A stretch of 64,000 nt of DNA from Chloranthus sessilifolius (taxonomy: Eukaryota; Streptophyta; Magnoliopsida; Chloranthales; Chloranthaceae), in NCBI GenBank assembly GCA_021018995.1, contig CM037589.1, positions 62,957,068 to 63,021,067 of the forward strand. The letters are read 5' to 3'. The position numbers and the translations under genes are program-made. The notes beneath the pieces were generated by a model. The model was not told the DNA's origin, did no database searches, and saw only the letters and a list, made by a program, of their open reading frames with translations. Shown here piece after piece: positions 23,736-38,000 of this stretch. Numbering within the stretch: position 1 is the first letter of the stretch; the number at the start of each line of letters is the position of its first letter.

Positions 23736-26700
23736 CTACTCTGTTGAAATTAAATTATGCAACCTCACAAAATCATCTAGTGTAAGCTCCCCTGGTCTCG
23801 ACTGCAATTATCCAGGAACATTAAAATAGCATAAAATAAAAATCAATTGGCCAGCAACACGAGCAAATCAAATAATATAGTTGATAGAAGCTTACTCACC
23901 GTGAGTGGAAGACCTGCATGTCCAAGAGCTTGTTCAATTTTATGCGATGTGCGTATATGCTGAAGTGATCTCCGCAGCATCTTACGCTTACCATTGAAAG
24001 CAGAATTGACCTAAGTTCAGAAATGCTGTGAGAAACGATTTAATTCAAATAAATATAAAGGAAACTTCTCATCAGTCATAAACCTATTAAGTTCAGGGTA
24101 CTAGATAAACTGAATGTGGGAGAAGGGGTGTTTTTATAAGTTAGTGGTAAGACCTGTATTACTTTATGGAGCAAAGTGGTAGGTTACGAAGGACAATACA
24201 AAAAGTGCATATAGCCAAGATGATATTCCTAAGGTGGATGCATAGGGTGACAAGAAAGGACAAAATTAGGAATGAGTATATAAGAGGAAAGTTAGGGGTG
24301 AACCCATCAAAAGAGACAATTAAGGAATGTTGTTTAAGATGGTTCATGCAATTTCCTTTAGACACGTAAGAAAGGCTTCTGTACAGAGGATTAAGTTATC
24401 AATTAGCCTGAGTTGAAAGCCCTAGAAAGCTAGGCTAGGCTACAAGTGAGCCCTAAGGCTGGGCTAGGGCCTAAACATTAGTGCATCAAAATTAGGGCCA
24501 GGCTAGGGCTTAATAGCCTGAGGCCTGAAAGCTCAGCTTGGCTTGTTGTACACGTGTTAAAACACATAGATTAGGTAGTGACATAATGTGAAAACCAGGG
24601 GAGAGCCAGTGAGGGAAGAGTTGGGGCGGTCACCCCCACTTCAACTTTTTAAAAACACTTTGTAGATTTTTATTAGCTAGTAGTAGGTACCCAGCCAGAG
24701 CGCCAGTAATCTTAGTACTTGGGAACCATCATGTGTTCCGTGTGATTTGAGTCCCACAATCTCAAGATCTAGTGTTAAAGATTGGGATGAAAAAAACTCC
24801 GTCATCTATAAGTCAATGTGGTCAAATACCATCTAAAATTAACAGTATGTTCAACTTTCATGGTAGCTGCAAATGTTAGATGGCATTTGACTATTTTGAT
24901 CTAACCATGGAGACTGTTTTTCGTCACAATCTTTTATACCAAAGATCTTTACATCATTCATTGTGCACCTATTAGACGGCATATATACTAAGTACACATT
25001 GCACACATCCCAAAAAGTGACCCAAGAACCAAGTCCTCTGGCGCTCGTGCCACCTACCTAATATTAATTTTCATTTTCGACCCATTGCTCGCCCCACGTG
25101 GAAGAGAATCCTGGCTCCACTCCTAGTGAAAACTGTTATACTAGGTCAAATGATTAGATTAAAAAAGATTAAACAAAAAGATCTAATAAAAAATAAGACA
25201 AGAAGAAAAAATACAAATAAAATAAAAATCTACCTTTACAAAGCCTGGCCCAGCCTGCCTAGGCTAGGGCTAGGGCTTGGCATTTTAAAGCAGGCCCCTA
25301 GCCCGACCCGTCGACAGCCCTACAAAAGATTTAAATGATACAACCAAAGGTAGTAGAAGGGGAAGATTAATTGGAGGGAAATAGACATGAAGGATCGCAA
25401 AGAGAGTTCAGCCCTAAACAAAAATGGGTGAAGAAATAGGACCCGCAAAGCCGACCACAAGTAGATGGAAGCACACGGACAATGGTGATGATGAGTTGAA
25501 AGCTACAGTATAGCAGCAAGGATTCGTCCAATAGGAATTCACAGAACATTATGTTACATATATTATTTCTGTAATAATATCATCTGGACTAACAAATGCA
25601 AAAAAGAAGAAAAGACAGGAGGCTTAGTAATGACCATTGAGAAGAAGCTTTTAGTTGAAGCAACAGGCGGATAATCTATGGCTTGCTTCAGTTTGAATTT
25701 AACAACAGCAGCATCTACCTGCACATGTATTAATGCCAATTGCACCCTTCAGTTGTATTGTTTAGTAGCAGCACCTCCAAGAGAACCAATGTGGGTTTAA
25801 AATCTTCTGTGGTTTCAATTTACTCATTGTGCTTATTTTTCTAAGCAGAAAGCTCATTGTTACATGATAAGCCCAAGTTTGCATGGAAATGCATTCCTCT
25901 GTTGCGGGTGTTATTAGCAGAATCAAAGCAAAAAAAATGAGAACTTGAAGATCTTCAATTTCAGAGGATGCAAAGAATTGGAAGTAATTCTGTTGGGCTA
26001 TTGGTCAGCCACAGAGTCATCTAGTTCCTTTACAAAGAAAATTGCATCAAGCATGGGATTACAGTGCATCCATCCTCGTTATTTGATTATATGATCTCTG
26101 AAAATTGCATCAACCATCATGTGTTCTTTGTGATTTGAAGGTATTACGTTATTTGATCGCTGAAAATTGTAGAATTCTGTTGGGCACTATGAACATTTAC
26201 TGCTATCTAACTGCTAACAGTACCGACAACCAAAAGGATAAAAACTCAAATAAACCTTCTCTTGGATGCACTAGCTCGAAAATGCGTTCTGGGTTTCAGG
26301 TAATATCATGCTTAATGCTAAAAGGTGTGAATCTAAAAAGAAAAAGTGAGAAAATCACTTACATTTGGTTGAGGGAAAAAATTTGTCCTGGGGACCTTAA
26401 ACATATATTCAGGATCTGGAAAGAAAGATCATGAAAGGAAAATTCATATCATGTATAGAGTTTTCATAGTAAAATAACACAATAAATAATGTTCAAATAA
26501 CATTTATAAAGAACAAAATGAAGATGTGAGATAAGATTACATCTATATGATTTGACTCATCATATATTTGATTGAGTAAATGATGGTTAACACAATTCAG
26601 GAACTATTCTTACTTCTTCTGGTTAACACAATTCAGGAACTATTCTTACTTCTTCTGGTTTCTATACGAAAATGATTCATCTAGCTGTTTTTAAATGTTA

Positions 26701-29700
26701 AAATTAATAAAAACAATTCCAAGAAAAGAAACATAAAAAATTTTAGGGAAATATGTCTACTTGATTCTTAAATGTCACTAGAAGTTGGGAAATTTTAGAA
26801 CTTGACATTGGTTAAGCAACTAGTGTAGCTAATTTAGGTTCCTTGCTCACATATTTGGCTACATAGAAGTCCTAATTCTTTGGAAGATAAAAAAGTAAAA
26901 AAAATTATGCCTTACAAGACATTTAAGGATGTAAGTTTTTTTATATTACCACAACTCTCAAATATAAAACTACAAGGTAACCAGAAATTAGTATTGGGAC
27001 ATTTATGAGATCTCATTCTGCAGCAAACCCAACCAAATAATTTTCTTTCTCGTAGCGAGTTATACAAGCAAGATTTCCTTAGGCCCAATAGCTGTATGTG
27101 AACCAACCAGTGGGTGGTGAAGCTTCAAGATAGCAAAAAGATTACTTTCCTTTCATAAGCTTCAATCATTCAACATCCACCAATTAATATTGTAGCTTAA
27201 CTATAGATACAAGATTCCATTGAGGATCATGAAGATAAAATTTAACACAGGGAGGAGCTACAACTTGCACACGAGATTTGTACCATGGCACATGGTTTTA
27301 AATAAAAAACTTGGTATTTTTGGGATGTGTGCAATGTGGAACACCATCTAAGCATTCTGATTTGAAGGCCATGATATAAAGATCTTTCTTGCCAAAGATT
27401 GACACGAAACATGATCTCTATCAACTGATTCGTCATAGTCAACCATTGAATCAGATGATGGGATTTGACTGTGTTGAATCAGATTGTAGAGATCGATTTT
27501 CGTGCCAATCTATGGGACCAAAGATGTTTTACATCACGGCCTTCAAATCAGACGGCTTATATGGTGTTCCACCTGGCACAAATCCCAAAATACGAATTCT
27601 TTCTTTTTAAAACATGTTCCACAGTACAAATCTTGTGTGCAAGTTGTAGCTCCCTTCAACATAACATATGCATAAATATACAGACATATGGTTACATTCA
27701 TAAATATCAGACAAATACAAACACAAAGGTGTGCACCCACCCACATACACACACATGTATGTATGTATGGATGGATGGATGTATGTATGTTTGTCTATGT
27801 GTATGTATGCATGAATCATGGATGTATGAAGTGTTAAATGTTTCAAATGAAAATGTCCTACCTGAGTAAAAGTTAACGAAAATGTTGACAGGCCGGTACT
27901 CAGATGTTCGCAAAGAGGCATCTACCAACCGTAAAGCTGTCTCATCCTGAAAAAAATTGAGCTGCTCAAATACCAAGGAAAAAATTAATTTTAATGGTAA
28001 TTGAATGCCATCTATGCGTCTACTACTATAAAACAACTGATCTCTGAATCAGTCATCTTAACAATATATGCATTCATTCCTTGACAGAGATAGAGTGAAA
28101 TGGACAATAAGAAACACCACAAAACCATTCTTTTTTGTTGATTGACTTCATATTAAGAGTAGATATACCAGTATCTTAAACATTTTCATCATTCTAGAGG
28201 ATATCTCCTACGGCTGAAACCAAGATATACAGTTTCTTCACGAAAAGGAAGAAACTAAAAAAGTCATATCACCAGTTGATAATTTTCAAGGGTTTGAAAA
28301 TTAGCAGAACAAAGACAAAACACATGAAGTGCAAATTTAGTGAACATGATAGCCTGGAGGAGGATTTAGTCAAAATAGAAAATCAGTTAGTGCTACATTG
28401 CCATAGATTTTGCTACTTAGGCTCTACTTTACAATCAGATAAAGGACTGGAAGAGGACGTCTCAAATAGGATTTTAATGCAGGTTGGATGAAATGGAGGC
28501 AAGCTAGTGGAGTATTGTGCGATCCATCGACTTAGATTGAAGGGACGCTTTTATAAGACGACGGTTAGACCTGCCATATTATATGGTGCGGAATATTGAG
28601 CTACAAAAAAACGATAAGAAGATAGAGTACATATGTCCGAGATGCATATGTTGTGATGGATGTGTGGAGTAAGAAGAAAGGATAAAATACGAAATGAGTA
28701 TATAACAGAAAATTTGAGAGTGGGACCTATAAAGGAAAAATTTACTGAGTGTCTCTTGAGGTGGTTTCAATATGTTCATTGGAGGCCAGAAGTAGACCCT
28801 GTAGGAAGGGTTGAGGCTACACAAATACAAGGACTTAAGGACTTAGGAGAAGAGGAAAACCTGTGAAGACCTGGATGGAAGCCATGAGAAGGGATATGAA
28901 GGATTGTGAAGTTACAGGACTCGCAAAGCCAGCCTCAAATAGATGGGATAAGGCTATGATGATGATGATTAACAAAAAGACTGATCGTCCTTGCTCATTA
29001 TCAGACAATCACTTATTAACAATATAGTACAGAAAATAAAATTCACATTATTTATATTATTAACAATATAGATAGAAAAACAATATAGGAAAGTTAGCAA
29101 GGAAAACATTTCACCTGAAGTAAAAGGACAACTACTGAAAATATGTCACCCATGGGAAGAAGCTGCTTTACCACATCAGTGCTTATATTGAAAGGTATAT
29201 TGGAGACTACCTGCCAAAAGCCTCGAGTAGGTTATTTGAATAGAGTATAATCCTCAACATGCAAAAAGTACTGATTCCTTTAAACAACAAATCTGTTGAA
29301 CTTGAAACCAACATAAGGCAATCTTGCTCAACGGATCAATAATAGGAAGGAGATCCTGGCAATCCTATTTCAATCAGAGAGAAGAAGATTTTATGTTTCC
29401 TTAATCCATATACATGTGGACATAATAAGCAGTAAAGGGGAATTATTCTAATCAATGTCTTCTTGTGACCTGGATAAGCTGAACCGTCCTTTAAAATTGA
29501 AAGGAACAGGGAACCCTATTAGTCATTGGGGCTTAGCTCCACTGAATGTTGAAGATATTACAACACTTGAGGACGCAGGTTCAATCCCGGCTTACCCATA
29601 AAAAAGTGACCCTATTACCATAAAAAAAGGGAACCCTAACACTAAGTAATCCATGCTTGTTTGCACACAAAAAGAAGGAAGATCTCGTACACTCAAGTTT

Positions 29701-32700
29701 TCAAGAACGGCTATACACATTCATCTATCACCATCCTTTATTGTTTGTAATGGTTGACCGGTAAAGAACAGTTGTACTCCACTATTTATACCAACTCCGA
29801 GTACAACTGTACTCCATTGGTCAACCATTTCAAATGGTTTTTGATGGTGATAGATTTGTGTATAGCAGCTGCTATACACGTTTTGTTTTGAATAGGTAAG
29901 CTGGGATTGAACCTGCGACCAAGAGGTTGCAATATTGCAAACCATCTATTGGTTACAGGACCAAGCCCTAGCTACTATACACTCAAGTGTACAGAATCTT
30001 GTTTCTATATAAAAAAATGTATCAATATTAAGATTACCTTGTAAAAAATTGCTCATATTGCAGTCTTTGAAGAACTAGGAATCTATTAACATATATAGGA
30101 GAAACACCAGGATGCCACATTATAGCTATAGCAGTGCATTTTAAATGGAAAAACAAGAGATTTGATGATGCATTTTAAAGTAGACAAAATTTGAGGAACT
30201 ATAGCCATAGAACCTCACCATTTGACCTCTTATAGTACCAACAGAGTACATAATTAGAATACTTTTTACAAATGTGCACAACTAAAAAAAGGGAGCTACA
30301 ACTTGCTCACAAGATTTGTACCATGGCACATGTTTGTTATTTTTGGGATCTGTGCCTTGCGGAACACCATCTAAGCCATCAGATATAATGACCATGATGG
30401 AAAGATCTATGAGGCCAAAGATTGGCAAGGAACATGATCTCTACCATCTAATTTGTCAGTGTCAACCATTGAATCCGATGATGGCCTTTGACTTCACCGA
30501 ATTAGATGATATAGATCATGTTTCTTGCCAATCTTTGGCCTCAAAAATCTTTCCACCATGGTCTCTAAATCAGACGACTTAGATGGTGTTCCACGTCGCA
30601 CAGATCCAAAAAATGACAGTCTTTCTTTTTAATCATGAGCCACGGTACAAATCTCGTATGCAAGTTGTAGCTCCCCTAAAAAAAATAAACACTACTTTTT
30701 TTTTTGCTTAGTTGTATATTGCGACTAGCCAATTTTTATTTTTTTGGCAATTCGTGACTAGCCAAAATTTATTTAGCATATCAGGAAAAATTAACATGAA
30801 TCCACTTCGAGCTTGTAGTTACCCCAAATTTTTGCACCTATGACTTTTGACTTTCACGAGTTTTTGAACCATTGAAATCTTGGACTGGTCAACTTTTAAC
30901 TATTACCTTTTAATTTAAGACTTTTAATAAAAATAAATAATAATTTTCCCTATATTCATTTGTTCTCAGTCAAATTTTGACTCATTACAAAGTGCTCGTC
31001 GATACAGTTCCAACGAAATATAAAATTTCAAATTCCAACAAGAATATAAAAAGTTACGCCCGCTTTAAGAGTTGAAATAGGTTAAGGGGCATAACTATAA
31101 TTTCGAGAGACAAACACTATTTGCTTCGGTGCCTACATAAAATACCGAAACGAAACAGTTTGACAACTTATTCACTCACACATGAATGCTTTCTTGTGTG
31201 GAAAAATCCTACTTTATTTAATTTTTTACGAAAAGCCCTAATTAGGGTTAACCTAAAATTTTACTACCATTATAAATATAACCTTAAGAGCACTCCATTC
31301 TCTACAACCAAAATTATACGAGAGTTTTCTTTCTCTTTCTCCTTCCCTTCTCTTCCCTACTCAAGAGAAAGATCTCAACTGTCTATCTTCGTAGGAGAAG
31401 ATCTCTACCATTCTCTATTCGCGGGAGGGAATATCCATAAGTTCGAGGCGATCACCACTGGACTCGTGTGATCGTTATTAGAAACAATCGTAGCCGACGT
31501 TCAATCATATCACTCCTGCGCTTTCTACCGTACGATTGACAATCGACATGGGTACCCTCACATCGACTCCAATCTACATGGTTTACTCGTAATTGAATTA
31601 ATAACTTAATATTTTATGTACTGATTTAAGAAAACTTAAGAAAATCAAGAATAAGGGCTTCGGGGACTCTTAATTTGCTCGTGTGGATCAATACGATGAC
31701 CCCATAATCAAAATAAATTTCGATGAAGATAGGGTACAATCCCTCCTTCAAAATGGACCGGGTATCACTCCGGAAAAATGCCCCGAAAATTGAAACGACA
31801 ACTTTCACGGCTTTTCGGGCAATAACTTAAGACTACGGGTATATAGTCTTTCGAACCTAATTTTGAAATGTGTTTCAAAGAGACTCATATTTATTTTTTG
31901 TAAATTAATACCCTGTAAAATTTCATTGAGTTTTGATAACGACAAACTGGGGGTGCAGTGTAAAACGAACTGTTGCCCTAAGTGCACCATCGACAAAGAT
32001 GTATAGATTTTACCATGTGTCAATGTGAATAGTTATAGAATCACTAGTATGATTGCCTCTATTTGACGGTATTTTAAAAAACTGCACAAATACCCTTATT
32101 TATTAATTAAAATTTTACTGGAATAGTTAACCTTCGATCTTATGGCCAAAACAGTCGATATGGGTCTCGACCCAAACTGAGAAGATGATTGTATCAGTGT
32201 TCTAGGGACATCTACCAAAGAAATTGGTCTAATTTAGATAAGAGGTCCCGAAATAGTCATATGATCTTGATTAGCTGTCTAAACTTTGACTGCTTGTACG
32301 AGAGTCGTTTTATAACCACAATTCACGTATGAGTAGTCGAAATTGATTAGCTCGACGTGATCTACACATTGGTCCCAGAGCTGAAAGGTTTTGGTATCAA
32401 TTACAAAAAATATATCTTTAACCCGCGAGTTTTCGAGATTATGTGCACCAATCGATAAGGACCTTTAGAGTAGATCGAATATAATCTTTATTACTATTAA
32501 TTGGAACTAATTAATATTAAGACTAGTGTTTGGACCTGAAAATCAATCATGTGAAAATAATACCTCTCCACTTGACCTCGAAAGCTATCGAACTAACTGA
32601 ATAACCCTTAAATACAAATTAATGAGTATCATTGGAAAGGTCTCTTCGATAACCTTCCAATGACACCGTATTATCGAGAATCAAGAGGTGTTTGAAGACT

Positions 32701-34974
32701 TCGGATGGATATAATATATCTAAACTACTTAACGTAAATTCATCGAAAGAATTATATTAGAATAGTCAATAATTAAAACATATATGATATCACTTGAAAA
32801 ACTTAGTAAAATGACCCTTGCCTATGATTGTTTCAATTGATGGGTCATAAATGTATAAATAAAACTTCATGTGGTTGATACTCATATATATATAAAAGTA
32901 TAAATAATTATATTATGATCACACAAATATTACATAGTTTTAATCATGGGTCAAAATATTGTCCGATACCGATACGTATCGGACGATACGTATCGGTTTT
33001 GGACCTCACCGATACGGTACATTCAAGGTACTGTATCGGTGCCCCCCATACAAAAACCTAAAATTTCGGACGATACATTGGAAGGTATCGTTCGAAACCG
33101 ATACGTATCGGTTTTGGTGTAGACGATACGTATCGTTTTTCCGAGATTTTAACCCATGGTTTTAATAGGGTACCTATGTGATATTTGATTGACATAAAAT
33201 AGTTACTTTGTAAACTCTTGAAGAATTGACTGTTATCACATTTTATATTTTAGTTCATTGATATCTTATGCCTCTTTGCCTGCTTATAATAGTTGTTGTT
33301 ACATTACATGTTTACTGGATTCATTATCTTAGTTTTATATATTCATGTTACATTCCTGCTCTGCATTCATACATCGCGTAGAGACCGGATTAGGGCATTC
33401 TCTGTCTAGTTTGACCATAGCACACTGAGTCTATCTGCATACCTTTACCTTGGTGTGGTAACTTATCGTAATCGCATCGAAACGACTTTGATGCCGTATT
33501 AACATGCCTCACAACACATGGTGGTATGAGATGCCATGTCGAGTGGGGTTTGAGTGTGAATTCCCGATTGTGACCGTTAAGTTGGGATTCATGGTTCTCT
33601 ATCACAATTTGGTCTTTAAACATTGAATTGAAATACTACTTTGCTTCTGATTCTAAAAACTCTGTAAACTTTTGATGCTTTGATACCATCTCTGTCATGA
33701 CCCAGAAATACTAACCTTTTCCCGAAGGTCTAGAATTCCGTGTCATGACCTGCGCGCACATTAATGCAATAAGCGGACAGACATAACAAAACTTAACCAA
33801 ATTACTTTAATCCAACTTTGGGTCGTGACAGAGCTAAACCATCAAGATACACAAAAATTTCTCAAATCAAAATAATCAGTAACAAATTGTCCAAGGTCAA
33901 CTTGTCTGATTCAAGTGTAGTATTGGATTTGAGATGTAAGAAGATGGTGTGTTCTTTGGTCATTATATGCATAGTGTTACAAAGTTACAATAATTTTTTT
34001 GCTTTAAAATTAACCAAAACAAAAAATCTAAAGGATAAAGCACAATATTACTTGCAAAGTAGACACAGAAAATGCTAGAATTCTTACTTTTGCACATTTT
34101 GCGTTTCCTTCCACATATTTTCTACTTTCCAACAAGGGAACCAAATGAGAATGAATGTGACATTTTGTGAAGTCTTCTTGCAACACCTACAGGAAAAATT
34201 GAAGATTTTTAATGCAGTATAAAAGTTATAGGAAAGAATAAGAAGAAATGCCTTCCAATATAATAAACATCTAGTTGGACTAAAAAAATTTTAGTATCAT
34301 GCAACAAGGATGCATCTATTGTTGGATTATTTATCAAATAATGTATTTTGAAATAATCTCCTCGGTTTGTTTCACAAATGTTTGTTAGTCTTGTAGCTTT
34401 CCTTTTAACAAGACTTGATCCTAGAGCTATTTCTTATTTTTTTCCAAAAAGATATTTGGAGGGAAATACCAATATTTTTAGCTACTTTTTCTCTGAAATT
34501 TGAAATCGCTGCAATGTTGCCCTTTGACTTTGGTGGTGGCAACATGGTACTTGTACCAGGTTCGAGCAACGATGATGGGCTATCGTTGAATTTCAAATAA
34601 GCAATAATAACTTGGGATTGTAAAGTCCTTAGTCATATTTTAAGCTAGACAAGTATGCATATAAGTATGACACGAGAACTCTTATAAGTCAAGAATAAAT
34701 CTTGTCATTGATGCATTTCAGTCCATCACACGATTAAATATGCGAGTTCAATTCCCTTACGCCATGAATTAGGTCACTGTTTAAATCTTGTTTGAAATTG
34801 TTTATTATAAATGCAAATAGAACTGCGTTGAACGTCAATACTTGATTAAACTGTTTTTTATTGCTTTCAAATGGTAGAATTCTTAGAATCACTCACAGAT
34901 AACCACACTTGCATCTATGTTAGCTTGGTGGGGGTACTCTGTGCATCGAATAAGTTATTCATATAACTTACACT

Positions 34975-35040
<66 letters not shown>

Positions 35041-38000
35041 TAATGATCCTCTCACTCGAGTCATAAAAATATCATTCCATGACTCTAGCAATCATTGGCT
35101 GCATGTCACATCATGTTGAGTTTTTAAGTCACCTAATGTGAAATGCAACCAATAGGAGCTTGAGTCATGGGCTTGTGTCCCATGACTCGAGGCATAAAAT
35201 CATTTCCCATATATATATATATATACATCCAGATCATTTGGACCCAATAGACAACTATGCTCCAGAAGATGGCGAGGAAGCGTGCGAAGAGGTCCAAGAC
35301 TTAAGAATTCAAGAGCATAAAGACGACGTGAACGCAGAAAATTACGACGGTAATTGAGTGATCTTTAGTTCACACATCTTAGATAGTTATTTGATTGAAG
35401 TTGATACAATAGGTATTTGCTTTACATTGATACAAATATATAATTTCTGCATGGGTTTTTTATGTTTAGACATATGTTGTTGGATTGGTATTTCATATAT
35501 CAATGGTTGATGGATCTTATATCCCATTTAGTAATATGATGGATTAGTTGACGGTTAATGAATCTTTATACATATGAACGGATATAATGAGTGTGCTCTT
35601 AGGTGAGTACCACATGCGCTAATATAAATAGTTAAATTAAAGTTGAAATTATTGTAAGTTCGACATGTGTGGTGCAATAATTGAAAGGAATTTTATGGCT
35701 CACAATTTTTAAGGACCCAGAATCATGTTAATTCAAGCAGGGCACGCAAGTTCTCTTAATACATTGGATGTGTGCGGGTCACCACATGGAATTCTATGTC
35801 CTCGTGTAGCAGAAAAATTTCAAGTTTGACATATATATAGCCTCACACCTTTTATTCTTAGTTGCTCTTAAAGAGAGAAAAACTGCAAGCACCACCACCA
35901 TTGTGCATGCGCATGCATGGGCACACTGGCAATCCGCACATACAAGTACTTGCGGGAGCTGAAGAGCCTTTTCGTATTTGACGGATGTTGGATCGCGCTT
36001 GACTAATTGACCAAAGTTGACTAGCTGGTGTCATGTGCATAGATGGAGTTAATCAATTGGCATAGTTGACTTGGGGACCGTTTATGTTAGTGCAACCACT
36101 AATAGGTCAACTGGTTTGTTGACCAAGTCTCAACTAGTTCGATCATGTGAACTAGTAATCTCAACTAGTTGGTCGATTTCGACCAATCATAGGCCATTGA
36201 TAGTGTAACGACCCTGATTTTTTTGCTAATGTTGAATTATTGACCTTTGATGATAATACGACCATTTTGACCAGTTTGACTTTGCTCCAACCTTTGACGT
36301 CTGTGGCATGACCGTAGGCCACTTATTGTAATTGGGTGTATACAATCGTCACACTAAATCCCAACTGAAACCATCTATATGAGAGTGAGCGTGTGCATGT
36401 TGCACATGACTCAAAACCAAAACCTAGCCAACTCCAAACCCAGATCTGAGACCCTACGTTGGGTCTGCTTCCAAAAAATAATAAAATAATAATAATGAAA
36501 AATATAAATATATATATACATATATTTATATATAGTTGGTGTATATTTAGTATTAAGTGGGGTGTGCGTAGTGTGTGGTGCTAGATGCACACAAATCTAC
36601 TGGTGTTAGTGGTTTATAAGAGGGACTTCTCTCTTTCTAAATAAAAAAAAAGGAGATTTGAATTTGGAATTGGGTACCAAAGCTGGCACCCGAATCCCAA
36701 GCTATGGCAACTCTCTAACTCTCTCTCTAGAATCCCAATAAAGTCGAAACCCAGCCTTCCAAAAAAAAATAAAAATTACTACAAGATCTCTTGCTTTTTA
36801 TCCACGCACAACAAAACGCCGAGGGTCCCCTTTTTTAGAAGTATAAGAGTTCTTTTGGAATATTTCTTAATTGGTTGTATGTTGACTTTCCTATTAAACC
36901 ACTTTCCTTCCAAGCTTTCTTATTTGACCCAACCTCTAATTCACACCCAACTCTCTCATTCTCACTTACCCAAACGCCTCTCTATTTAAGGTGACTTTCG
37001 CAAACGTCTCTCTCTCTATTTAAGGTGACTTTCTCCAACTTTTTTTAAAATCCAAACGAAGGAAGTCTTCTTCCTCTCTCAGATCTCATCCTCGCAAGCC
37101 CATCCAACTGTCTTTGTTGGCCCTTTAGTTCTCTTGCCAATAATAAATCTTGCTAGCTATGAACACCTCCATAACCGAGCAGCCACCATCTGTTACACAA
37201 TAGCTGCTCTCTCTCTCTCGTTCTTTCTACAACCTGAGCAGCCCAAGCAGCCACCAAATCCCATATACTTTTCAACCTCTCTTCCTCTCGGGTTTTCATC
37301 CTCATCGCAAACTTGTCTTTCTCTCTCTAAGATCTCTTGCAAGGTCTCTCTCTTTCTCTAACAACATCACGACAACACCATTGTTGTTATACTCTTCTTC
37401 TCGCGTCCAACCAAGCACCACATCGATCCATCGTCGAAGCCGCATCACCGGACACCACCACCAACAATTTCCCTTGTGATGTTAGGACCCGAGGGAGGGG
37501 GAATTTAATTATTCTTTTTTACTTCGACTCATTCGATTAATTTGTATGCCCGAACAATAAATTTTGCCTTAAACCCATCATTCCTTAGCTTCGACCCATT
37601 TATTTAATTAGCCATGCTTGAATGTGTAACGTCATTGATTGCTAATCTCCACTTTATAATTTGTTTAAATAATTAATTTCATGTACACTAGGACTTGCAA
37701 GTTATTTCCTATTTGTCTGGCGACTATACTCTTGGAAAAAAATGATCTAGCATGAAAATTGGAGGTTGATGCTGAAAATTCATTTCAGACCAGTTTGGGC
37801 TTTTCCCTCTAACTTCACGTGATTGTAGAAATTTTTTCTAGACTTCTAATGGATGTGCCGTCGACAAGGTGATGTAGAGGGCAATGTCCTCTATCAAAAC
37901 TATTCCAACATCTGAGAGTGAATTAGTCTCTAGTCACCTTGAAAATCGACCGCAAGATGCCTACTTTAAAATCTGTACAGTAAATTCCGGCATCTGATTT

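Noticed and set aside
27389-28036. Several overlapping open frames of 70-134 codons
   Set aside because: They come from the inverted-repeat MITE, the tetranucleotide microsatellite and PFC1 exon E read through its introns.
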